From a virus, in IMG/VR virus record IMGVR_UViG_3300023174_000421, positions 1 through 33,483 of that record: a stretch of DNA of 33,483 nt. One strand, given 5' to 3'. Shown here piece after piece: positions 1 to 6,311 of the stretch. Below the pieces are notes generated by a model, which saw only the letters and a program-made list of their open reading frames with translations, was not told the origin of the DNA and made no database searches. The translations under genes were made by a program, and so were the position numbers. The number at the start of each line of letters is the position of its first letter. The first letter of the stretch is position 1.

Positions 1-4
1 TAAA

Positions 5-250
5 ATGACTGACCCTGACCGTATGCCACATCTCCCTACAGAAGAAGAGGTTGAAATTCTTCGTGAGGAACGGGAGACTTATTTCAAGGCACACGATGAG
101 TTGCTGGCTCAGATAATTGAATTGAGAGCAGAGCGCGACTCAGCAAGGCGAGAAGTCTGCGACCTCAAGACATTCAACTTTGACAACACCATCTCCGCAT
201 ATCGCTATGCTGACCTACGAAAGTGGGATTGCTTCAAAGATAATGCTTGA
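5..250 (+). CDS. Small coiled-coil protein, GWDCF-motif family copy 1
   Basis: Hypothetical protein of 81 residues, function unknown. A charged helical middle (about residues 12-55) contains AERDSARREVC and the C-terminus reads RKWDCFKDNA. The same two motifs recur in the genes at 599-874 and 20361-20723, so the three look like paralogues. The gene begins 4 bases from the window edge, so its ribosome-binding site and upstream neighbour cannot be seen and the ATG at position 5 is provisional. An ATG at 23 is the alternative. The early promoter for the next gene overlaps its last codons. Confidence 0.7.
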   Translation: MTDPDRMPHLPTEEEVEILREERETYFKAHDELLAQIIELRAERDSARREVCDLKTFNFDNTISAYRYADLRKWDCFKDNA

Positions 251-275
251 CAACACCAATAGACTGTACTATACT
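247..275 (+). promoter_or_regulatory. Early sigma70-type promoter
   Basis: TTGACA (247-252), a 17-bp spacer and TATACT (270-275): a near-consensus host-type promoter. Transcription should start near 282, giving a short leader with a GGAG Shine-Dalgarno site before the ATG at 300. It would drive the run of small genes from 300 to 1399. Confidence 0.85.
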
Positions 276-299
276 ATACCAACAACAAGGAGAACAACA

Positions 300-602
300 A
301 TGCCTAACACCAAGAAGAAGACCAAGACCACCCGCATCACCAAGATGGAGCGTCTGCGTATGGAGGCAGAGAAGACTCGTCCAACAGGCGTGACCGTTAC
401 TGTGGAAAGACACTACGAGGTGGAGATCACTTCACTCTACGATTCCATGATGAATCGGCGCATGGCGGGGGTTCGTGCTGACCATCGGGCTGCCCCCGAT
501 GACACCGCCGCACCGACCGTCTACATGGACAATCCGAAGGACTTGCGAGTCCTTGCTGCGGCTTTGCTTGCAGTAGCGGATTGGATGGAGGACGGCAAGT
601 GA
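300..602 (+). CDS. Hypothetical early protein with basic N-terminus
   Basis: Protein of 100 residues with no recognised family. The first 20 residues are rich in Lys and Thr (KKKTKTTRITK), followed by a mixed region and a C-terminal helix (LRVLAAALLAVADWMEDGK). The ATG at 300 is chosen because GGAG lies 8 bases upstream and the early promoter at 247-275 predicts a start site only about 18 bases before it. Its stop overlaps the GTG start of the next gene (GTGA), so the two are probably translationally coupled. Confidence 0.75.
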   Translation: MPNTKKKTKTTRITKMERLRMEAEKTRPTGVTVTVERHYEVEITSLYDSMMNRRMAGVRADHRAAPDDTAAPTVYMDNPKDLRVLAAALLAVADWMEDGK

Positions 603-874
603 GCGACAACGACGCACTCCACGCATTGCTGCGGCTACAGAAGAAACTCATCGGACGAGGTAGCGGTGCATCTTGCTGCACGGATGTCAAGATCGTCAAG
701 ATCCGTGAGGATTTCAAGACGATCAAGGACACTCTCGCCAACCTTGCAGCCGAGCGTGACGAGGCGAGGCGGATGTATTGTGAGGCAGTAAACCGCCATC
801 ATGTGCGGCTTGATGCGTTTGGTATTGCAAAGAACCACGGCTGGGATTGCTACAAGGATCGCGCCGATGATTAA
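599..874 (+). CDS. Small coiled-coil protein, GWDCF-motif family copy 2
   Basis: Protein of 91 residues, function unknown. It carries AAERDEARRMYCEAV in a predicted helix and ends with HGWDCYKDRADD, matching the pattern of the genes at 5-250 and 20361-20723. The start is taken as GTG 599 because it overlaps the upstream stop and GGAGG lies 8 bases before it. The ATG at 581 has no such site and would overlap the upstream gene more deeply. The 3' end overlaps the start of the next gene. Confidence 0.72.
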   Translation: MSDNDALHALLRLQKKLIGRGSGASCCTDVKIVKIREDFKTIKDTLANLAAERDEARRMYCEAVNRHHVRLDAFGIAKNHGWDCYKDRADD

Positions 875-1181
875 TTTTAGAAATGAAAATCAGATCGTGA
901 AGGATTGGGTCAAGGTGGCAGTTCTGTCTTCTATTGATCCCGTTGCCCCCTACAGTTGGCAACCCATTGAGACCGTACCCAAGGATGCCCATTCTGTTGA
1001 TCTATGGGTAGTCTCCTGTTGCTTTGGACGAGAGAGGGGAATGAGATACCCCGATTGCTATTGGTCAAGCCAAAGAGGCAAGTGGATGAAGGGTGGGTAT
1101 GAATTTGAGACCGATGGCATCAGAATCACTCATTGGATTCGTATTGGCACTCCTACCCCTATCAAGAAGGAAGAAGCATGA
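867..1181 (+). CDS. DUF551-like protein
   Basis: Protein of 104 residues. The pattern YSWQPIETVPKD near residues 30-40, a central LWVV strand, then CYWSSQRGKW and THWIRIGTPTP near the C-terminus resembles the DUF551 type of small phage and prophage protein (W-x-PI-x-x-x-PKD ... HW-x-x-x-x-x-P). The function of that family is unknown. The ATG at 867 overlaps the stop of the preceding gene and is preceded by AAGGA. The stop overlaps the start of the following membrane gene. The family call rests on recalled motif spacing only. Confidence 0.65.
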   Translation: MINFRNENQIVKDWVKVAVLSSIDPVAPYSWQPIETVPKDAHSVDLWVVSCCFGRERGMRYPDCYWSSQRGKWMKGGYEFETDGIRITHWIRIGTPTPIKKEEA

Positions 1182-1399
1182 CACCCAAGAACATCGTTTT
1201 CATCACAGTCGCAGCATTGACAATCCTTGTCCTTTACTGTAGCCTTGTCTTCCTTGGCTATGCTGCCTTGTTTGGCATCTACCAATTCCTTCGGGATCAT
1301 GGCTACGGATTCTGGTCAGCCGTCACCGTCATGGTTCTTGGAAGTTCGTTTCTCGCCGTTCCGTCAATAGTTGCTCGTCTGCAACTGCGGAAAAAGTAA
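1178..1399 (+). CDS. Small membrane protein, two transmembrane segments
   Basis: Protein of 73 residues. Two hydrophobic stretches (roughly residues 7-30 and 44-66) separated by a short polar turn, with a basic C-terminus (ARLQLRKK), suggest an inner-membrane hairpin. No family is recognised. The ATG at 1178 overlaps the previous stop (ATGA) and has AAGGAAG just upstream. It is the last gene of the operon, and a terminator follows 28 bases after the stop. Membrane-acting phage proteins such as superinfection-exclusion or lysis factors are possible, but nothing specific supports a role. Confidence 0.72.
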   Translation: MTPKNIVFITVAALTILVLYCSLVFLGYAALFGIYQFLRDHGYGFWSAVTVMVLGSSFLAVPSIVARLQLRKK

Positions 1400-1426
1400 A
1401 ATACCCATCACCTTTCCTCTGTTTCC

Positions 1427-1455
1427 ACAGCCCCCTTGATTGGGGGCTGTTTCTA
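1427..1455 (+). terminator. Rho-independent terminator
   Basis: ACAGCCCCC and GGGGGCTGT form a 9-bp stem around a short loop, followed by TTTCT. It closes the early operon, so the next gene must have its own promoter, which is found immediately downstream. Confidence 0.85.
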
Positions 1456-1459
1456 TGAT

Positions 1460-1466
1460 CTAAATA
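1460..1466 (+). promoter_or_regulatory. Late promoter, leaderless configuration
   Basis: CTAAATA, a variant of the T4 late -10 box TATAAATA recognised by gp55-RNA polymerase. In T4, transcription starts 6 bases after the last A of the box. Here the 6th base is the A of the ATG at 1472, so the mRNA should have no leader. Confidence 0.8.
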
Positions 1467-1471
1467 CTCCC

Positions 1472-1759
1472 ATGCGTGATCATCGTGAACCAGCCGATCC
1501 CGATCTTTCCGAGACTACCGTATTCGTAGCACAGGATCTGTTTACCCGTGAGTTTGTGCCGGTGCCGATTTGGGTATTCTGGCGCATCTATAAGCAGAAC
1601 GATATCAAGGATTACTACGGCAACGATGCCTATACTTTCAACTGTGGGTGGGTTGACTTGGAAAGTGGAAAGGTCTTTCAGCGATTCGTTGAGAGCAGCC
1701 CCATCACCGACAAGAAGTTCAAGGCATTTGTCGGAGCCGTTGTTACTGGCGAACTGTGA
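1472..1759 (+). CDS. Hypothetical late protein
   Basis: Protein of 95 residues, no family recognised. The middle is aromatic (VPIWVFWRIYKQND, then DYYGNDAYTFNCGW) and suggests a small folded beta-rich domain. The ATG at 1472 is exactly 5 bases downstream of a late promoter box and no Shine-Dalgarno site precedes it. A longer reading frame beginning at a TTG inside the terminator is rejected. This gene is isolated from the early operon upstream by the terminator and is predicted to be expressed late. Confidence 0.7.
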   Translation: MRDHREPADPDLSETTVFVAQDLFTREFVPVPIWVFWRIYKQNDIKDYYGNDAYTFNCGWVDLESGKVFQRFVESSPITDKKFKAFVGAVVTGEL

Positions 1760-1799
1760 AATTGAACTCTGAACTGTTTGTTTAAAATGAAAGATTGAA

Positions 1800-2180
1800 A
1801 TGTCTGAAGAAGAACCGCTACCCCATCGTGTCTGCAACAAGTGTCGCGTCAGCAAGCCCATCACCGAATACTTTCGGGATAATGGTCGCCGCGATGCTCT
1901 CAAGCGTCATCCTGTCTGCAAGGTCTGCGTCAAGAAGAGCATGAAGGTGGTCATGCGGCTCAAGAAGACCGCGCCACCCAAACCCGCCGTATGCGAATGC
2001 TGCGGACGCGATCCTGCTGCTGAACCAATCTGTCGTGGGTGGTGCTTGGATCACGATTACGAGACAGAGAAGTTTCGTGGTTGGATCTGCCAAACCTGCA
2101 ACATCGGATTGGGACATTTCAAGGATTCTATTGAGGGAATGATGAAGGGTATTGAATATTTGAAAAGGACGGGGGGCTAG
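1800..2180 (+). CDS. Endonuclease VII-like nuclease
   Basis: Protein of 126 residues. The C-terminal half carries the His-Me finger signature of recombination endonuclease VII (T4 gp49 family): zinc-binding Cys pairs at about C65/C68 and C97/C100 flank LDHDYETEKFRGW, followed by CNIGLGHFKDS. That family cleaves Holliday junctions and branched DNA, which is needed before packaging. An additional N-terminal zinc ribbon (C12, C15, C40, C43) precedes it, an arrangement common in phage relatives. At 126 residues it is shorter than T4 gp49 (157). It could be the resolvase or a free-standing nuclease of the same fold; the order here does not decide. Confidence 0.85.
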   Translation: MSEEEPLPHRVCNKCRVSKPITEYFRDNGRRDALKRHPVCKVCVKKSMKVVMRLKKTAPPKPAVCECCGRDPAAEPICRGWCLDHDYETEKFRGWICQTCNIGLGHFKDSIEGMMKGIEYLKRTGG

Positions 2181-2183
2181 ATA
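2177..2183 (+). promoter_or_regulatory. Probable late promoter variant, leaderless configuration
   Basis: CTAGATA differs from CTAAATA at one base and sits exactly 5 bases before the ATG at 2189, the same geometry as the clearer leaderless late promoters in the window. It overlaps the stop codon of the upstream gene. A G-run just upstream could act as a weak ribosome-binding site on read-through transcripts. Confidence 0.5.
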
Positions 2184-2188
2184 TTGGT

Positions 2189-2953
2189 ATGCACTACAGA
2201 GCAGTCTTTCTGTCGGACTTTCACCTTGCATCCAAGAAATGCCGCACCAAGGAACTGAACAAGTTCCTCAAAGAAAACGAATTTGATCATCTGTATTTGG
2301 TTGGGGATATCATTGACATATGGCGGTTCAAGCAAGTCTTTCACATGAACCCACAGAAGCAGAATGATCACCTTGAGGTCATTGAAAGAATCCTGAAGAT
2401 GGCTAGAAAGGGGACGGTTGTCCATTACATCTATGGCAATCACGATGAATTCATGGCAAAGTTCATCGGGCATCATATCTTTGGCAACATCTCTCTCCAT
2501 GAGCGAATTGAGCATACGACATCTTCGGGCAAGAAATACCTGATCATGCACGGGCATCAATTTGACCTGTTGACGAAGTATCCTGTCAGTTCTTGGGTCT
2601 ACAAGATTGGAGATCATGGATATGAACTTCTTCTTGGAATCAACGATTGGTTCAATATGGCAAGGCGGCTTCTTGGAATGCGCTATTGGTCAATTTCCAA
2701 GTATGTGAAGATCAAAGTCAAACGAGCCACACAATTCATTGAAAGTTTTGAGGAAATAGTCTGTCGCTATGCCCGTGACAGAAAGTATGACGGAATCGTA
2801 TGTGGGCATCTGCACGAACCCAAACTGAAGAACAAGGATGGGTTGGTATATGCCAATACAGGCTGTTGGACGGAAAAAGATAATTGCACCTTTCTCTACG
2901 AAGATGAGCATGGAAATTTAAAATTGGAGTCTTATTCAAATGTCAACACCTGA
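2189..2953 (+). CDS. LpxH-like metallophosphoesterase
   Basis: Protein of 254 residues in the calcineurin-like phosphoesterase superfamily, closest by pattern to the UDP-2,3-diacylglucosamine diphosphatase group (COG2908). Metal-binding motifs are in order: SDFHL (D10, H12), GDIIDIW (D40), GNHDEF (N84, H85), HGHQFD and CGHLHEP. LpxH hydrolyses UDP-2,3-diacylglucosamine to lipid X in lipid A synthesis on the cytoplasmic face of the inner membrane. A phage copy might remodel host lipid A, but substrate cannot be told from motifs and another phosphodiester is possible. It sits between an endonuclease VII-like gene and a small membrane protein gene that overlaps its 3' end. Confidence 0.85.
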   Translation: MHYRAVFLSDFHLASKKCRTKELNKFLKENEFDHLYLVGDIIDIWRFKQVFHMNPQKQNDHLEVIERILKMARKGTVVHYIYGNHDEFMAKFIGHHIFGNISLHERIEHTTSSGKKYLIMHGHQFDLLTKYPVSSWVYKIGDHGYELLLGINDWFNMARRLLGMRYWSISKYVKIKVKRATQFIESFEEIVCRYARDRKYDGIVCGHLHEPKLKNKDGLVYANTGCWTEKDNCTFLYEDEHGNLKLESYSNVNT

Positions 2954-3137
2954 TACGAGCCGCAAATACCATCTTGATAGGCTATATCGCACCAAGAATG
3001 TATTTCACGATCTGTATGATCGGTTGATCGTGGTCGGTTGCATTCTCATCATCATTCCGTTCATGCTTTACGGGATGACAGAGGCAATGATACGAAGATT
3101 GCTGACCAAGAAGGAAAAGAAAGGTTGTGAGGTTTGA
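2940..3137 (+). CDS. Small single-span membrane protein
   Basis: Protein of 65 residues, no family recognised. A basic N-terminal part (RKYHLDRLYRTKN) leads to one hydrophobic stretch at about residues 28-50 (LIVVGCILIIIPFMLYGM), then a basic tail (RRLLTKKEKKG). The gene overlaps the end of the LpxH-like gene by 14 bases, so its product may be made with that enzyme and could anchor or act beside it; this is inference from position only. Confidence 0.65.
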   Translation: MSTPDTSRKYHLDRLYRTKNVFHDLYDRLIVVGCILIIIPFMLYGMTEAMIRRLLTKKEKKGCEV

Positions 3138-3165
3138 ATGTGGCGATGGTTGGATAATCCAATTC

Positions 3166-3172
3166 CTAAATA
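3166..3172 (+). promoter_or_regulatory. Late promoter
   Basis: CTAAATA. The predicted start is 3178, giving a leader of about 19 bases that contains GGGAG before the ATG at 3197. It should drive the two large genes that follow. Confidence 0.75.
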
Positions 3173-3196
3173 TCTGCTGCAACTAGGGAGACTGTA

Positions 3197-4852
3197 ATGT
3201 ACGATTTCATGGAATACCTCAAAGAGGAACTGCTATCAGAAGCGACCGGCGTTGACAAGGGTCGCATTTCGCAGGGACTCATCTCATTTCAAGATAGCAA
3301 GAGCAAGGTTTGGAATGTGTTGAGTCAAGGGGGCTGGCTGTTCTCTCCTCGCTATGCACCGAATGCCCCAAAGGTATCCACCACAAAGAAGGTTGGTGCA
3401 AAGCCAACCATGCAGATGATTGAACTTCCCGAATACACCAAGTTGGTGAAGAAGGTCAAGGTATGGGTAGGTGATGTCAGCGCAGACAAGGCAAAGGCAA
3501 TCGTTGTCATCACGGCAAAGTCGGGGAATGAGCAGATTGTGTTCGGGCGATACTTAAGCACCGATACAGAGCCAGGAGCATTGAACAACAAGGACTTTGC
3601 AAACGCAAAGTATCTTCGTGTTAGTGCGAAGGGCGGCAAGATGAGTCAGTTGACCGCTAGCGAATTCCTTGTAGGCTCTCCGACTACAACCATCATGGTT
3701 GAAAAAGAAGGAGAAGAAAAGCCAGTTGAACTTTTCGTGTTCAAAACCGCGAATGCCTTGAGAACAACAATCCTGAACAACATGAAAGCGAGTTCTTTGT
3801 CTATCCTGAAGGATCCAATCGTATTGGACGAGACCAAGAAGTTTCTTGATTCGTTGATGAAGTCAGGCACAGCAACATTCAACTGGGAACGAATCGGCAA
3901 GAAGATGAACGAGGAAGATAGAACCAAGTTGGGAATCTTCTTGGTCTCTGAAGTAGGTTGGCCTTTCATCGTCATGGGTGCAGGAAAGAGCATCGGTGCA
4001 GGGTTTCCAGGCTTGCGTGGCATTGACTTCTTTGGAGTTCCAACAAGTTCCACAAACGCTGCCTTTGACTCCTGCCTCAAGGGAACGCTCTCTACGGGAG
4101 GCAAAGGACAAATCTTGGTTTCTTCCAAGGCAAAGTTGAAGTCCTCAAAAGGAGCAGCAGCAAGTGCAATGCCCAAGTTGCAAGAGACTGCCGCTTCATT
4201 CCGAAAGAGTGGAGAAAAACCAAACAATCCATTTGTCGCTGCCATGCTTCCATACATCACGCCAACCAATGGACCAAGCGCAACGATAATGAACTTTGGC
4301 ATCTACGAGATTGCAAAAATCAATAAGTCCACAATCCCCGATGCGGTAGAGTTCTGGAATTTCTGCAAGGCTTATTCGGGATATCCAGGCGGTCAGTCGG
4401 GAGACTCCGAAGCCCAACTCCGAGCGAAGTCCAAGAAGTTGTTGGCAAAGTATTCAAAGGAAGAGATAGCGCAGGGGGAAAAGGCTCTACGCGCCGTACA
4501 GCAAAAATTTGCATCTGGAGTCACATTGCCAGGCATCAAGGTTGCTGGTGTGATTGACCAACTCATTGCAGGATATCTTCAACCAAAGCAAATGCTTATG
4601 TTTGCACGGTATTTGCCTCATGCAATCTGCAAATTGATAGCGCAAGGATTGAATCACGACTCATCGGATTTCGTTCCGCCAAAGATGTGGCAAGTAACTG
4701 CGGACAACAATGTGTTCGTTGCATCCGGAACTGCACAACTTACTGCGCGATACCTTGGAGGCGGCGATTTCAAATACATCTTTACGCCAGGCAAAAATCC
4801 TCCACACGATCCACGAAGAGAGACATCGTGGCTTGGCTATGACCCACTCTAA
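3197..4852 (+). CDS. Large late protein, possible internal head protein
   Basis: Protein of 551 residues with no recognised domain. The N-terminus (MYDFMEYLKEELLSEA) is a short amphipathic helix ending in L-S-E followed by Ala. That resembles the capsid-targeting sequences of T4 internal proteins, which the gp21 prohead protease removes after an L/I-x-E motif. Much of the rest is Lys- and Ser-rich with Gly/Pro-containing turns, and the C-terminus is WLGYDPL. The ATG is preceded by GGGAG within a leader from the late promoter at 3166. Its stop overlaps the start of the next gene (TAATG). A virion role is inferred from late expression and the N-terminus, not from homology. Confidence 0.7.
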   Translation: MYDFMEYLKEELLSEATGVDKGRISQGLISFQDSKSKVWNVLSQGGWLFSPRYAPNAPKVSTTKKVGAKPTMQMIELPEYTKLVKKVKVWVGDVSADKAKAIVVITAKSGNEQIVFGRYLSTDTEPGALNNKDFANAKYLRVSAKGGKMSQLTASEFLVGSPTTTIMVEKEGEEKPVELFVFKTANALRTTILNNMKASSLSILKDPIVLDETKKFLDSLMKSGTATFNWERIGKKMNEEDRTKLGIFLVSEVGWPFIVMGAGKSIGAGFPGLRGIDFFGVPTSSTNAAFDSCLKGTLSTGGKGQILVSSKAKLKSSKGAAASAMPKLQETAASFRKSGEKPNNPFVAAMLPYITPTNGPSATIMNFGIYEIAKINKSTIPDAVEFWNFCKAYSGYPGGQSGDSEAQLRAKSKKLLAKYSKEEIAQGEKALRAVQQKFASGVTLPGIKVAGVIDQLIAGYLQPKQMLMFARYLPHAICKLIAQGLNHDSSDFVPPKMWQVTADNNVFVASGTAQLTARYLGGGDFKYIFTPGKNPPHDPRRETSWLGYDPL

Positions 4853-6252
4853 TGAAAGCCTTTGGCGACTGGCTCCTGCTTGAACGAGAACTTGATCGCG
4901 GAATGCGCGAGGCAGGTGGTCAGACATTTGATCGTATGTACAAGACGATCATGCAGATCATCAACAAGGGAGTTGAGAACTATCTCTTCACGATAAAGGA
5001 TGAGCCGACTCCAAAATACGATCCCTCCGACAAGGGTCTTGTTCGTGCGGAGATCAATAGGTTGATTTCGCGTATTTCCATCATCGGTGCATTCCAAAGC
5101 GGTAGCAAAGTCAAATTGGATGCGACTTTGTTCAACAACACTTCATACTTTCGTTACTTGATGAAGGACAAGGGAGAGATGTTCTTCCCACCGAACATCA
5201 AGTTTGCCGACTTTCAGAAGTATCTGGCGAACTCCATCGGTCTGATGGCGGTGAACATTCGTTCTCCATATGGCGGCGAAAGTTGGGGCGGGACATACAA
5301 AACGGGAAGGAAGGATGCGAGTTTTGAGATCAACATGAACAACTTCGCAACCCTCTATGCCGATGAGAACTCCCTGCTGCATGAAACAATGGATGCGGTT
5401 CTCAAGTTGAGATCACAAGGTAAGTCTGCAAACGCAATCATTCGCCCAATCAACAAGTGGATAGCGACATTCCAAAACGAACTGGCGACAAAGCGCGACC
5501 TCTTCGTCCACGAATACATTCACTTCTTGGATGACATGAGATACAAGTCAACGAGCGACAGACCAGGCAACATTGCTGCTGGCATAGAGGCATCTACTGG
5601 TCGTGATGATCCATTCAAGCGCAAGTATTACATGAGCGATGCAGAGACCAACGCATACTTCCAAGGCGCAGCATCTGAAATTGAAGATGCCGTCAAGTCG
5701 TTCTTGATTGCTGCAACCACGAATCGGGCAGCGGCTTTGGCGATACAGCAATCCAACATGATGATTCCAAAGTTCAATGCAATGACTACTCAAGCAAGAT
5801 GCGCTGCCGTTGGAGATGCGGTCATTGGAGATCTCTACAGGAAGATGAACGATGAGTTGCGCGAACCGTGGGTAGCACAGCACATAATGAAGATGCTTGA
5901 CATTGAGCCATCCCAAACAGGTCTCAAGGGGCTGCATCTATTCTGTCTTGCAATCGTATCGTGGCACTCTTTTAGCACAAGCCTGTTCTCGTTTGAAGAT
6001 CCAAAGAACCGCAAGAAACTCCTATCTCGCATCACGACATTTGCCCAAGATATTGAAAAAGTGATTGCGGAATACCGAATTAACATGACTCAAGGCAAGG
6101 TTCCATCCTCGCAGGAGTTCAACAAGGCTATGGAGAAGTTCAAGCCAGGTCGTGACCCCACCAAATCCAAGGGAACTTACAACATACTCTATACTGGTCT
6201 GATGATGGACAAGAAGGTCTATGACCCCAAGAAGCCATTTACAGGCACCTAA
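4852..6252 (+). CDS. Predicted zinc metalloprotease, possibly head-packaged
   Basis: Protein of 466 residues. RDLFVHEYIHFLDDMRY contains HEYIH (H220, E221, H224) plus D227 three residues on, the HEXXHxxD form of zinc metallopeptidases. An acidic residue in SEIED further along could be the third ligand. The N-terminus (MKAFGDWLLLERE) resembles a T4 capsid-targeting peptide with an L-x-E site. Start and stop are tightly coupled to the preceding large gene (TAATG overlap), so both probably come from the same late promoter. A protease that is packaged and injected, or one that acts in head maturation, would fit. The classical gp21 serine protease has a different fold, so this is not gp21. Confidence 0.72.
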   Translation: MKAFGDWLLLERELDRGMREAGGQTFDRMYKTIMQIINKGVENYLFTIKDEPTPKYDPSDKGLVRAEINRLISRISIIGAFQSGSKVKLDATLFNNTSYFRYLMKDKGEMFFPPNIKFADFQKYLANSIGLMAVNIRSPYGGESWGGTYKTGRKDASFEINMNNFATLYADENSLLHETMDAVLKLRSQGKSANAIIRPINKWIATFQNELATKRDLFVHEYIHFLDDMRYKSTSDRPGNIAAGIEASTGRDDPFKRKYYMSDAETNAYFQGAASEIEDAVKSFLIAATTNRAAALAIQQSNMMIPKFNAMTTQARCAAVGDAVIGDLYRKMNDELREPWVAQHIMKMLDIEPSQTGLKGLHLFCLAIVSWHSFSTSLFSFEDPKNRKKLLSRITTFAQDIEKVIAEYRINMTQGKVPSSQEFNKAMEKFKPGRDPTKSKGTYNILYTGLMMDKKVYDPKKPFTGT

Positions 6253-6270
6253 AGGTAACATTTTCAAGAA

Positions 6271-6277
6271 CTAAATA
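6271..6277 (+). promoter_or_regulatory. Late promoter
   Basis: CTAAATA, predicted start 6283. The leader of about 29 bases carries AGGAG upstream of the ATG at 6312. Confidence 0.8.
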
Positions 6278-6311
6278 GGGGAGCAGATCGCTTTCCACAG
6301 GAGACAAAGAA

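Noticed and set aside
3138-3197. A 19-residue ORF that fits exactly between two genes and overlaps the next ATG
   Set aside because: It contains the late promoter box at 3166-3172 and the leader of the next gene, has no coding features, and is probably fortuitous.
3646-4302. A 218-residue ORF on the minus strand opposite the large late gene
   Set aside because: It is a shadow of the plus-strand gene, lacks start signals, and no other minus-strand gene lies nearby.
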